A stretch of DNA of 35,447 nucleotides from Deltaproteobacteria bacterium (GTDB lineage Bacteria; Myxococcota_A; Polyangia; Polyangiales; Polyangiaceae). Below are positions 8,898-17,294 of this stretch, piece after piece. Made by a program: the position numbers and the translations under genes. The notes beneath the pieces are model-generated. The model ran no database searches. It worked only from the letters and a program-made list of their open reading frames with translations, and was not told the DNA's origin. The stretch spans positions 1 to 35,447 of the forward strand of contig QJWJ01000094.1 in NCBI GenBank assembly GCA_003235365.1, in the 5' to 3' direction. Each line of letters starts with the position of its first letter. Within the stretch, counting starts at the first letter, position 1.

Positions 8898-9776
8898 GTG
8901 TCCACCGCCACCGCTGAACCCCTGATCCGACACGTCTCGGACACCGCACGCTGGGTAGCCGCCTACAGGGCCTGGGAGACGAAACGTCCCGATGCCCTGT
9001 TTCACGACGAGTACGCCGCAATGCTTGCGGGTGAACGCGGCGAGCAAATCGCCGCCGCGATGGCAGCGCCAGGTGCACTGGGCGACGGTTGGCCCATCAT
9101 CGCGCGAACCAAGGTCATCGACGATCTGGTGATCGAAGCCGTCATCGATGGTTGCGATGCCGTCGTCAATTTGGCTGCTGGTTTGGACACCCGCCCCTAT
9201 CGCTTGGACCTACCCGAATCCCTGACCTGGATCGAAGCCGACTTGCCCGAAATCATGGATTACAAGACGCGGATTCTCGAGAACGTTCACCCGCGTTGCC
9301 GCCTCGAACGGCACCCGATCGACTTGAGTGACATCCAGGGCCGTACGGCCTGGTTCGAAGAGGTTGCAGGCAAAGTGAGTCGCGCCCTCGTGCTCACCGA
9401 AGGACTGGTCGTGTACCTCGAGCCCAACGACGTCGGTCAGCTGGCTGTGGCGCTAGCTCGATGCGGGTGGCTCGATTCGTGGGTCCTCGAACTCGCCTCA
9501 CCGGGCTTGCTGAAGCGAATTCGCCACGGCAGCGGCCGGCATTTGGACGCCGCACCCATGCGGTTCGGCCCAGCCGATGGTGCGGCGTTCTTCGAAACGC
9601 GCGGTTGGAAGCTACTCGAGCATCACTCCCTGTTGAAAGTCGCGGCCCGGTACAAGCGCGTGCCGTGGACGTTGCGTTGGCTATCCAAGCTAGGGAGGGT
9701 CGACCCGCGGGCTCCGGGCGATCGCCCTTGGTCAGCAGTGCTTCGCCTGCAACGGGCCAACGAGGGTCAGGTCTGA
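8898..9776 (+). CDS. SAM-dependent methyltransferase, TIGR00027/LCMT-like
   Basis: A 292-residue protein of the leucine carboxyl methyltransferase superfamily. It carries the typical SDTARWVAAYRAWETKRPDALFHD-type start region (split here: SDTARWVAAYRA then ETKRPDALFHD), IARTKVIDDLV (about residues 70-80), and the SAM motif VVNLAAGLDTRPYR (about 90-103), followed by WIEADLPEIMDYK and a late LTEGLVVYL. These motifs define the TIGR00027 group, abundant in actinobacteria and myxobacteria; substrates are mostly unknown, with O-methylation of small acids or metabolites presumed. It starts at GTG 8898, nine bases after the hydrolase, so the two are probably one transcript. The stop codon lies inside a perfect dyad (9764-9779). 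Confidence 0.9.
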   Translation: MSTATAEPLIRHVSDTARWVAAYRAWETKRPDALFHDEYAAMLAGERGEQIAAAMAAPGALGDGWPIIARTKVIDDLVIEAVIDGCDAVVNLAAGLDTRPYRLDLPESLTWIEADLPEIMDYKTRILENVHPRCRLERHPIDLSDIQGRTAWFEEVAGKVSRALVLTEGLVVYLEPNDVGQLAVALARCGWLDSWVLELASPGLLKRIRHGSGRHLDAAPMRFGPADGAAFFETRGWKLLEHHSLLKVAARYKRVPWTLRWLSKLGRVDPRAPGDRPWSAVLRLQRANEGQV

Positions 9777-9779
9777 CCC
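9764..9779. repeat. perfect 7-bp inverted repeat across a stop codon
   Basis: GGGTCAG-GT-CTGACCC spans the end of the methyltransferase gene (stop at 9774-9776). The 2-base centre is too small for an RNA loop without unpairing, so an RNA hairpin would use about 5-6 pairs. The shape resembles short palindromic REP-like units or a protein-binding dyad. No T-tract follows. Confidence 0.5.
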
Positions 9780-10016
9780 CGGGCTGGCGACGGTGCAACA
9801 TCCGATGGGGGGTTTTCGGTTCACGCCGTCCGATCGCCGTGGAAGTTTCCGACGCACCGCCCGAGTGGGTGCACTGGTGGGTAGATCGCCAGGTTCGCGG
9901 CGTACGTGAGTCATACTCGCTTCGAGTGCGCGCCGCTGGTTTCGAGGTCCACCCCCGGGCACAATCGCAACGTGCAGCAAAGCGTGCAGCAAGTCAGCTC
10001 CTTCGGAGGTCCTTTC

Positions 10017-12668
10017 GTGAGTTCTCGCACCCAATCAACGTCCCCGCGGACCTTCTACAAACGTCGCGTGGCGTCTGCCGCGCCGCGCTGGATGTCGCTG
10101 TGCGCTGTGGCAGTCGCATCGCTGGTCACCGCTACGACCCACGCACAACCCGTCTCGGACCCTTTCCCCGTCGATGAACCTCACGCAATGAACTACACGG
10201 GGGGCCACTCGCCAACCACTGCGTTCGACGGGACGAATTACCTGGCCGTATTCGACGACGGTGGGTCAATCTTCGGCGCCAGGCTCGACGACGCCGGCAC
10301 CCCCCTGACCATCGACTGGCTGAGGCTGCGCAGCCGCGACGTGGACAACGACCTGAGCTACTATTACCCCAGTGCGGTATTCGGTGGCGGCAAGTACCTC
10401 GTGGCGTGGGCCGGCAGTGAGCTCGGCTACCGCTTGATCGGTGCTGATGGCAGCCTCGAAGCGACACGCACCATCGCCGGCGATGGCTACTACCCCGATG
10501 TGGGCTACGACGGAGAGCGGTTCGTCATCGCGTGGATGAGCATTTCGGACAGCGATGGCAGAAACACGGAATTCGGCTTCATCGATTTGGATGGGAACTT
10601 CGAACACACGGCGCGCCTGAGTAGCTCGGGGCAGACCTCAGGGCTCGAGCTCGCCGTCGGAACCAACACCACGCTGGTCACCTGGCAGGAACATCCGGAC
10701 ACGTCGACGTCGCAAGTTTGGGCAGGCCGCGTCGACCGAAACGGAGATGCCCTGGACCCGGGAGGGTTCCCGGTAGCGGACTCGACGGGTCAGGACAACG
10801 GCATGCAGGTCAGCGCGAGCGGGAGCAACTACCTGGTCGCCTGGAGCACGTACGGCCCCCCACGCGCGGTCAACGGCCGCCTCATCGAAGAAGACGGCTC
10901 ACTCGGTGCCGAGTTCGCGCTCTCCGGTCCCGAAGAGGCGACGGAAGTCGTGCTGGGGTTCGACGGCAGCGAGTACGCCGCGACCTGGACGGACCAAACC
11001 GAGTACCCGTATTCGTTCGTCGGACGCACGATTTCGGTCAGCGGCACGCCGACGAGCAGCGTCGCCGTACCCGCCGTCGACCCACGAACGAGCGATCCGG
11101 GACACCTGTTGTGGGCAAAAGACAAGTACGTGATGGCCTACGCGAGCAACGGCGGCCTCGTTGGCCAGTTTCTCGACGGGGACCTCGCCGCGTCCGGTAC
11201 GGCATTCCCATTCTCGTTCATCCCCGCCTATCAGTCGTCGCCGCAGGTCGTGTTCGACGGTGAGAACTACGTGATGACCTGGGACGAACAGCGCGGCATC
11301 GAACCGCTGTACAGCTCGCGCACCACGCGCATCAGCCAGGCCGGGCAAGTGCTCGAACCCGAAAGCATCGACCTGAGCGGCGAGCGCGACGACTACGCTC
11401 GCGTTTCGATTGCTTCAGCCGGAAACGGCTCTTCGGTCGCGGCGTGGACGTGGTCCGATGGCCCCATCTGGACCCAGCAGATCAACGCCGACGGGTCCCG
11501 AGGCCCGCTCAACGAGCTCGTGTCCACCGCAGAGGTCGGCGTGAACATCGCCAGCAACGGCGAGGGGTACCTCGCGGCCTACATGCGCAAGAACACCGCC
11601 GACCAATACGAGATGGTCGGCCAACTGCTGGACGAAACCGGAGCCAACGCCGGGGCGCCGTTCGTCATGCGCCAAACCGGCGTGTTCAATGGCGGTTCGC
11701 TCAAGGGCGCGGGTGGTGACTACTACTACTACTACCGCGACGCGGAACAGGTCATTCAACCGATCTCCGCGCAGGGGCAACTCGGCGAGCCCGTCGTGCT
11801 GTCCTCGGGACAGAGCTTCGTCGATTCGGCAGACGGTGATGGCCGTACGCTGCTCATCTGGCGCGAGACGAGCGACACGGTGTTGTACGGTCGCTTCGTC
11901 GACGACGCGACGTTCAGCGGCCGGGACTTCGTCATCGGGACCGACGTGTACTTCTCGCGAATCGCATGGGACGGCACTCGCTTCGCGGTCGCATGGAACA
12001 ACGAACCGGGCCAGTCTTTCATTCGCTACGTCGGCAGCGACGGCACGCTCTCGAGCTCGACCAAGCTGGCCGACGCGACATCCTACGTCTACGGACTCGC
12101 TTCGAACGGCGCGGGGCAATTGTTGATCACTTCCACCGAGTACGGGGGCCCGTACTCGTACAGCCAGCGCATCGTCAATCGCCTCGTCGGCGACCGGGTC
12201 GGCTCCTTCGTCGAGTTGGAACCAATCACGGATGATCCCGCTGAGCCGGCGCCCGATGACCCAGCAACGGACGCCATCGACGACGTCGGCATGGGCGCCG
12301 ATGGCGGTTCGGGCAGCACGCCGACGTCGACGGATCTCGATGCCCCGGCCGACGATGAGCGCGAGTCGGACGATGAGACCAACGGCGACGTCGCGCCGGA
12401 CTCGACCGACGACGAATCCGACACCGCCGATGCTGGTCGCAACTCCCGGCCGATGTCGTCGAGTGATGCGGGCGCCGACGCGGGCGACGATCCGGGCGGC
12501 ACGGCGCTCGAGGGTGTGCAGGACGATTCGGAACGTTCATCCAGTCTGTTCTGTTCGCTCCCTGCAGCCCCCAAGTCTGGCGGAGCCCCGTGGAGTTTCG
12601 CGGCGTTTGGCTTGGCTATGCTGTGGCGCCGAAACTCGTCCCGGCGCCGCGCCCATCGGCAGAGCTGA
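10017..12668 (+). CDS. large repeat protein with MYXO-CTERM sorting signal
   Basis: An 883-residue secreted or surface protein. GTG 10017 is preferred because GGAGGT lies 6 bases upstream. A twin-Arg/Lys n-region (YKRR) leads to a hydrophobic stretch ending TTHA-Q (cleavage about 43/44). The body (about 50-740) consists of repeated units of roughly 50-60 residues with the pattern FDGxNYLVxWxD, then a variant of ARLDxxGxP, likely a beta-propeller. Residues about 742-840 are an Asp/Glu/Ser/Thr-rich linker. The end is a MYXO-CTERM-type signal: Cys846, a hydrophobic segment (WSFAAFGLAMLW), then an Arg cluster. Known of that signal: the Cys is processed and the protein is sorted to the surface or released through the myxobacterial sortase-like (myxosortase) route. 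A run of five Tyr is encoded by tandem TAC codons near 11718. Function of the propeller is unknown. Confidence 0.9.
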   Translation: MSSRTQSTSPRTFYKRRVASAAPRWMSLCAVAVASLVTATTHAQPVSDPFPVDEPHAMNYTGGHSPTTAFDGTNYLAVFDDGGSIFGARLDDAGTPLTIDWLRLRSRDVDNDLSYYYPSAVFGGGKYLVAWAGSELGYRLIGADGSLEATRTIAGDGYYPDVGYDGERFVIAWMSISDSDGRNTEFGFIDLDGNFEHTARLSSSGQTSGLELAVGTNTTLVTWQEHPDTSTSQVWAGRVDRNGDALDPGGFPVADSTGQDNGMQVSASGSNYLVAWSTYGPPRAVNGRLIEEDGSLGAEFALSGPEEATEVVLGFDGSEYAATWTDQTEYPYSFVGRTISVSGTPTSSVAVPAVDPRTSDPGHLLWAKDKYVMAYASNGGLVGQFLDGDLAASGTAFPFSFIPAYQSSPQVVFDGENYVMTWDEQRGIEPLYSSRTTRISQAGQVLEPESIDLSGERDDYARVSIASAGNGSSVAAWTWSDGPIWTQQINADGSRGPLNELVSTAEVGVNIASNGEGYLAAYMRKNTADQYEMVGQLLDETGANAGAPFVMRQTGVFNGGSLKGAGGDYYYYYRDAEQVIQPISAQGQLGEPVVLSSGQSFVDSADGDGRTLLIWRETSDTVLYGRFVDDATFSGRDFVIGTDVYFSRIAWDGTRFAVAWNNEPGQSFIRYVGSDGTLSSSTKLADATSYVYGLASNGAGQLLITSTEYGGPYSYSQRIVNRLVGDRVGSFVELEPITDDPAEPAPDDPATDAIDDVGMGADGGSGSTPTSTDLDAPADDERESDDETNGDVAPDSTDDESDTADAGRNSRPMSSSDAGADAGDDPGGTALEGVQDDSERSSSLFCSLPAAPKSGGAPWSFAAFGLAMLWRRNSSRRRAHRQS

Positions 12669-12784
12669 GCGAGTCGCTTTCGAGATTGCCGTCAGTCGAA
12701 CCGCTCGAGCCAACGCCGGTCGACTCGTGATGGCTACGCCACCAAGCTGACGCCCGTCGCGAATCGCCCTGGACGACGATTGAT

Positions 12785-12801
12785 AATCGGCGGGGCCGAT
12801 T
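12785..12801. terminator. compact hairpin, possible terminator
   Basis: AATCGGC-ggg-GCCGATT forms a 7-bp perfect stem with a 3-base loop, 117 bases after the MYXO-CTERM gene stop and 113 bases before the Hsp70-like gene. Only a short T stretch follows (TTTCG), so termination efficiency is uncertain. Confidence 0.4.
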
Positions 12802-12913
12802 TCGTCGCATCCTGCAGGGTGACCGCACGTTCCCACGATCATACAAGATTGTCAATGCACGCGGATTTGGCGAGCAATCTCGGAATGTTCTTCTCGAACG
12901 CGAGGTGTGCCCC

Positions 12914-14191
12914 ATGACCCAACCGAGCATCTACGCCATCGATTTCGGAACCAGCAATTCGCTGCTCGCAGCGGCCAACGCCGAGCAGATCTTCCCCCCG
13001 GTCGCCATCGACGAATACGCCTCCGACCCGACCGTCCTGCGCAGCATCCTGTATCATTCGCCGTCGGGCCAGGTGTCTTTCGGGGCCGAAGCGCTGAAGC
13101 ACTACGTGGACAACGGCATGGACGGCCGCCTGCTGCGGAGCCTCAAACGCTTCCTACCCGCCGCCGACTTTCGGTCGACCTACATCGGCAATCGACGGTA
13201 TCGGCTGGAAGAGCTGATCGGTTCAATCCTGCGCGTGATGCGAGAGCGAGCAAACGCCCACTTCGACTGTGACGTCCGGCGCGTGTTGCTCGGCCGCCCC
13301 GCGCGCTATGCGAAGAAGACAGATCACGACTCCCTGGCACAGGAACGCATGCGCGAGGCAGCTCGCTTGGCCGGCTTCGAGCAGGTGGAGTTCTGCGCCG
13401 AGCCGACCGCCGCGGCCAGAGACTTCGCGGCGGATCTGACCGAACCGCGCACGGTTCTCATCGCGGATCTCGGAGGCGGAACCTCGGATTTCAGCGTGGT
13501 CCGCCTCCAGGAGCGGCACTTCAGCACCAGAGACGTCCTGGCGATCGGCGGCGTGTCGCTGGCGGGTGACGCGCTCGACGGTGCCCTGATGAAGCGCGAG
13601 CTCGGCAGGCACTTCGGCTCGGAGGCTCAGTATCGCTTGCCGTTTGGTTCAAACCTGCTGCCGATGCCGGCGATCATCATCGACATGCTCAGCACGCCGG
13701 CGAAACTGCCGCTGCTCGCCGCGCCCCAGATCTTGCGGATGCTTCGTGACGTCCGCGCGGGGTGCTCCGACGTCGAACAGCGCCAGGCGGTCGAGCGATT
13801 GATCTGTGTGGTCGACGACGCCCTGGGATTCGACGTCTTCGAGGCGGTGGAAGCCACCAAATGCGCATTGTCCCAGGCATCCCACGCGGCGTTTCGTTTC
13901 GCCTATCCGGGAATCGACGTGGAGGAAACCGTGTCGCGCGCTCGCTTCGAGCAAGCGTGCCAGGGCGTCGTTCGGCGGGTTTCTGCGTGCCTCGAGGCAA
14001 CCCTGAACGAGAGTGGCCTGCGCGACGGCGACGTGGATCTGGTTTGCATGACCGGGGGTACTTCGCGGGTGCCCAGCGTGGAGCGGATGCTGGTGGACCG
14101 CTTCGGAGCAGGACGGCTGCGGCGGCTGCAGGGCCTGCACTCGGTGGTCGGAGGTCTGGCGCACCAGGCCCGAGCGCTGGCGACCGGCTGA
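12914..14191 (+). CDS. Hsp70-family ATPase, YegD-like
   Basis: A 425-residue actin-fold ATPase. Phosphate-1 motif is AIDFGTSNSLLAA (D10), the connect region contains CAEPTAAA (161-168), phosphate-2 is IADLGGGTSDFSVV (D185), and the adenosine motif is MTGGTSRVPSVERML near the C-terminus. It ends soon after the nucleotide-binding domain, so it lacks the peptide-binding domain of DnaK, like E. coli YegD. No J-domain or nucleotide-exchange partner is nearby. Start ATG 12914 follows GAGG with 8 bases spacing. It stands alone on the plus strand with hairpin 12785-12801 upstream. Role: probable chaperone-like or scaffold ATPase; client unknown. Confidence 0.9.
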   Translation: MTQPSIYAIDFGTSNSLLAAANAEQIFPPVAIDEYASDPTVLRSILYHSPSGQVSFGAEALKHYVDNGMDGRLLRSLKRFLPAADFRSTYIGNRRYRLEELIGSILRVMRERANAHFDCDVRRVLLGRPARYAKKTDHDSLAQERMREAARLAGFEQVEFCAEPTAAARDFAADLTEPRTVLIADLGGGTSDFSVVRLQERHFSTRDVLAIGGVSLAGDALDGALMKRELGRHFGSEAQYRLPFGSNLLPMPAIIIDMLSTPAKLPLLAAPQILRMLRDVRAGCSDVEQRQAVERLICVVDDALGFDVFEAVEATKCALSQASHAAFRFAYPGIDVEETVSRARFEQACQGVVRRVSACLEATLNESGLRDGDVDLVCMTGGTSRVPSVERMLVDRFGAGRLRRLQGLHSVVGGLAHQARALATG

Positions 14192-14324
14192 CGGCGCTGC
14201 CAACCGGGGCCCCCGCCGGCATCCAGACGACAACCGACGATAACAATGCGCGTCTGAGTCCCAGCCGGTGCGTGCCGAATCGGCAGGGGTGGCCGGAACC
14301 GCGCCCTGCGACAACCGGGCGCGC

Positions 14325-14363
14325 CTGACTTGTCACACGCCTGACACACAAGGTCCATACAAA
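14325..14363 (+). promoter_or_regulatory. candidate PhoB (Pho) box and -10
   Basis: Direct 7-mers TTGTCAC (14330-14336) and CTGACAC (14341-14347) are 11 bases apart start to start, each matching 5/7 of the Pho-box half CTGTCAT, with a 4-base spacer. Ten bases after the second repeat comes TACAAA (14358-14363), a 4/6 -10 match. A third CTGACTT lies at 14325. The next gene is a phosphate transporter, which makes the site more plausible; this remains a pattern match. Confidence 0.4.
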
Positions 14364-14446
14364 CGCCACCGTCTGAGGCCGCTAAAGTCGCCTCCCCCGG
14401 GGCAGGGCCCCGACACAGCTGCAGCAATCTCTCCAAAGGAAGAGCG

Positions 14447-16231
14447 ATGAACGTCGATTGGTTCGAACTGGGCTACCAAGTCATCGGAGGCCTGTGCGTC
14501 TTCCTGTTCGGTATGAAGGCTTTGAGCGAAAGCCTCCAGGCACTGGCGTCTGACTTCATACGCAAGGTGATCGGCTGGCTCACCGCCAACCGCATGCTGG
14601 CGGTCGCCGTAGGCACACTCGTCACCCTGATCGTTCAGTCCAGCTCGGTGACGACGGTGATGGTGGTGGGCTTCGTCAACGCCGGTCTGATGTCGCTGGT
14701 GCAAGCGATTGGCGTGGTCTTCGGGGCCAACATCGGCACCACCATCACCGGGTGGATCGTCGCGTTGAAGGTCGGCAAATACGGGTTGGTGTTCCTGGCT
14801 GTAGGGCTTGCGCCATTCTTCTTTGCCAAGAACGTCAAGTGGAAGAACTCCGGCAAGATCTCCATCGCGCTCGGTTTCATCTTCCTGGGGCTGGATTACA
14901 TGTCCGGCGGTTTCAAGCCACTGACCAAGGAGCCCGACTTCGCCAGCATGCTGACGTGGTTCGCTGCCGACAGCCTGCCATCGGTGTTGGCCTGCGTCGC
15001 CGTCGGCTGCTTGCTGACGTTCATCGTTCAATCGAGCTCCGCGATGCTCGCAATCACCATCGCGCTGGCCACGACGTCGACCGAAGGACACCCGCCCGTG
15101 ATCGGCCTTGCCACGGCAGTCGCGTTGGTACTCGGAGAGAACATCGGAACGACGATCACGGCGCAGCTGGCGAGCATCGGCGGCAACATCCACGCAAAAC
15201 GCGCGGCGATGTCTCACACGTTGTTCAACGTGGTCGGCGTCACCGTCGTCGTGCTGCTGTTTCAACCGTTCATGTACGTCGTCGAGGTCGTGGTTGGACC
15301 GGGGTTCGACGCGTTTTCGGGCTGGTTCCACACGTCGGCAGGGCACGAAGACTACGCTGTCGTCGGCTTCGAAATCGCCGCCGCGCACAGCCTGTTCAAC
15401 GTCACCAACGTGCTCATCTTCACCCCCTTCATCCCGCAGCTCGCTCGGCTCACCGAGCGCTTGTTGCCGGATGCCGGCAAGATGCCGAAGTCGCGCCTGA
15501 AGCTACTCGGAGACGTCAATCAGGTCTCGCCGGAGCTGGCTCTGCAGCAAGCCGAGAAGGAAGTCGAACTCGCGTGTGAAGTGACGTCGAAGCTGTTCGA
15601 CCAGACCATCGCCTTCGTCGGCAATGCTCAAGCGGAGCCATCGCTCAAGGCGGACATCGACCACGCAGAAACCGTGACCGACAACATCCAGAAAGAGGTG
15701 ACAATCTACCTGACCACGGTCCTGCAAATGCAACTCACCCCGGAACAGGCGTCACGCGCGTACTCGCTGATCCGCATGGCGGACGAGGTCGAGTCCATCG
15801 CAGACTACTGCCAGTCACTGGCGAACTACCGGGCGCGCCTGACTGAACGCGGTGAGGCGTTCACCGACGAAGCGAAGACGGACCTGTACGCGCTGCTCGA
15901 CGAAACCCGCTCGCTGTTCGCCGACGCGGCCAAACGCATCGGTGGCGACGCCGACAAGATCGACATCGAAGATCTCATCACCCGCGCCGAAGAGCAACGC
16001 AAGCACGCCGATGCGATTCGCGAAGGGCACCTCGACCGGGTGCAACACGGCAAGTGCGACGCCCTGGCGGGGCTGACCTTCAGCGACATGATCGTCGCGT
16101 TGCGCCGCATCAAGAACCACACGATCAACATGGTCGAGGCACGCAACAGCACTTGGGAGAGTCGACTCGAAGCGCTGCAGGTACTCGACGTCGTGCGCCG
16201 CAACAGCCTCGACCCGCGACCCGCCGCATAG
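14447..16231 (+). CDS. Na/phosphate cotransporter with PhoU-like C-terminus
   Basis: A 594-residue inner-membrane protein of the NptA/YjbB (PF02690) family. The two inverted repeats each carry the QSSS signature (64-67 and 195-198) followed by GANIGTTIT (93-101) and GENIGTTITAQ (about 227), the expected Na and phosphate-binding core. Residues up to about 335 are membrane-spanning. The rest (about 355-585) is a helical cytoplasmic PhoU-like domain (for example VTDNIQKEVTIYL and ADEVESIADYCQSL). The family moves phosphate with sodium, often as efflux in bacteria. The AAGGAAGAG Shine-Dalgarno fixes the start. A possible Pho box is about 100 bases upstream, suggesting phosphate-starvation control. 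No pst, phoB or phoR gene is in view. Confidence 0.94.
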   Translation: MNVDWFELGYQVIGGLCVFLFGMKALSESLQALASDFIRKVIGWLTANRMLAVAVGTLVTLIVQSSSVTTVMVVGFVNAGLMSLVQAIGVVFGANIGTTITGWIVALKVGKYGLVFLAVGLAPFFFAKNVKWKNSGKISIALGFIFLGLDYMSGGFKPLTKEPDFASMLTWFAADSLPSVLACVAVGCLLTFIVQSSSAMLAITIALATTSTEGHPPVIGLATAVALVLGENIGTTITAQLASIGGNIHAKRAAMSHTLFNVVGVTVVVLLFQPFMYVVEVVVGPGFDAFSGWFHTSAGHEDYAVVGFEIAAAHSLFNVTNVLIFTPFIPQLARLTERLLPDAGKMPKSRLKLLGDVNQVSPELALQQAEKEVELACEVTSKLFDQTIAFVGNAQAEPSLKADIDHAETVTDNIQKEVTIYLTTVLQMQLTPEQASRAYSLIRMADEVESIADYCQSLANYRARLTERGEAFTDEAKTDLYALLDETRSLFADAAKRIGGDADKIDIEDLITRAEEQRKHADAIREGHLDRVQHGKCDALAGLTFSDMIVALRRIKNHTINMVEARNSTWESRLEALQVLDVVRRNSLDPRPAA

Positions 16232-16379
16232 GTACGCGGGCCACCAGGCCCACTTCACCCAACGAGCGGCGCACAGGTCGAACGACAGGCCATCAGATCG
16301 GGCCACAGCAGGGCTCCGAGCGCTGCCGGCTGCGTGCCGCTGACGTTTTTTCACGCGAACTCTTGGCTTTCGGGAACGC

Positions 16380-17294
16380 GTGACGCACACCGTGGCGGTG
16401 CTTCGCTTCGATAAGGCACTGCTCGTGGCGCGCTTCGACCTGCTCGAAGCCCTACGCTCGAAAACGGCGACGCTGCTGGCGCTGGTCTACGCAGCCGGCG
16501 CCTTCATCGGGACCAGCGTGTTTCTCTACGTACTGCACGGGGCAGAGGACGCGGCACGTGAAGCGCTCACCAACACGATGAAGGTGCCAGCCGACGAGCT
16601 GCCTCGGGAGCTCATACGCGAAAAGGCGCTGCCCTGGCTTCTGACGTTCGTGCAGGACGAAGACACCCGACAGCAGTTGCTCCAAATGGATCCCCTGAGC
16701 ATCTTCTTCGGCTTCGGGACACTCCAAATCGTGGCGCTGTTGGTGATGATGCCAGCAACCGCAGGGGTGGGCGCCGAGCTCGAGCGCGGCTCGACGCGTT
16801 TCGTGCTGTTGCGCTGTGACCGCCTGAGCTGGGGTGTCGGCAAAGTGATGAGTCAGGCAGTACTGCTGGCGGTGGGCTTGTCGTTTGCAGCGCTGACGAC
16901 CGCGCTGACCGGTACCTGGATCGACTCCGAGTTCGACCCGCTAAGGCTGTTGTGGCTCGTTCGCACCGCAGCGCGAACGTGGGTGTTCGGAATGGCCTAC
17001 GTCGGCGTCTTCGTCGGTATCTCGCTCGTCGCCGGATCCGTCGCCAAGGCCAGGCTGTCCGCCGTCATCGGCTGGCTCGGGCTCACCGTCACGGCATCCC
17101 TGCTGCGCACGCGCGCAACGGATTCGCCCTTCGCGGCCCTGGACTGGTTGACCTGGCTCCTGCCTACCGCCCATCAGGGCTCGCTGTGGTCCGCCAATCT
17201 GCTCACCTTCTGGGGAGCGGTGGTCGCGCTCCTGGCGATCGGCGTCTTGGGGTTTGGAGTCGGCAGCGTCCTGTTTCGGAGTCGCGACGCATGA
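16380..17294 (+). CDS. ABC-2 type transporter permease
   Basis: A 304-residue integral membrane protein. About six hydrophobic segments are visible: one near residues 26-50 (TATLLALVYAAGAFIGTSVFLYV), then around 110-130, 155-175, 195-225 and 275-295, with a large extracytoplasmic loop around 55-105. The cytoplasmic N-terminus (LVARFDLLEALRSKTA) is typical of NosY-like ABC-2 permeases. It overlaps the ATPase gene by ATGA, so the two make one exporter. The start GTG 16380 has only a weak GGGAA upstream; GTG 16392 is an alternative. Substrate unknown. Confidence 0.87.
   Translation: MTHTVAVLRFDKALLVARFDLLEALRSKTATLLALVYAAGAFIGTSVFLYVLHGAEDAAREALTNTMKVPADELPRELIREKALPWLLTFVQDEDTRQQLLQMDPLSIFFGFGTLQIVALLVMMPATAGVGAELERGSTRFVLLRCDRLSWGVGKVMSQAVLLAVGLSFAALTTALTGTWIDSEFDPLRLLWLVRTAARTWVFGMAYVGVFVGISLVAGSVAKARLSAVIGWLGLTVTASLLRTRATDSPFAALDWLTWLLPTAHQGSLWSANLLTFWGAVVALLAIGVLGFGVGSVLFRSRDA

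Noticed and set aside
11718..11733. TAC microsatellite as a phase-variation tract
   Set aside because: Only five units of a trinucleotide: slippage would not shift the frame. Kept as a note in the MYXO-CTERM finding.
14333..15388. Minus-strand 351-codon frame across the phosphate transporter start
   Set aside because: His/Arg/Asp-rich shadow of the transporter; no start signal or domain.
16238..16251. GGGCC-acca-GGCCC hairpin after the phosphate transporter
   Set aside because: Five pairs, no T-tract, and of a kind expected by chance in GC-rich DNA.
16327..16351. CGGC-tgcgt-GCCG followed by a T6 run, as an intrinsic terminator of the phosphate transporter
   Set aside because: The stem has only 4 pairs and is separated from the T-run by 6 bases; too weak to call.
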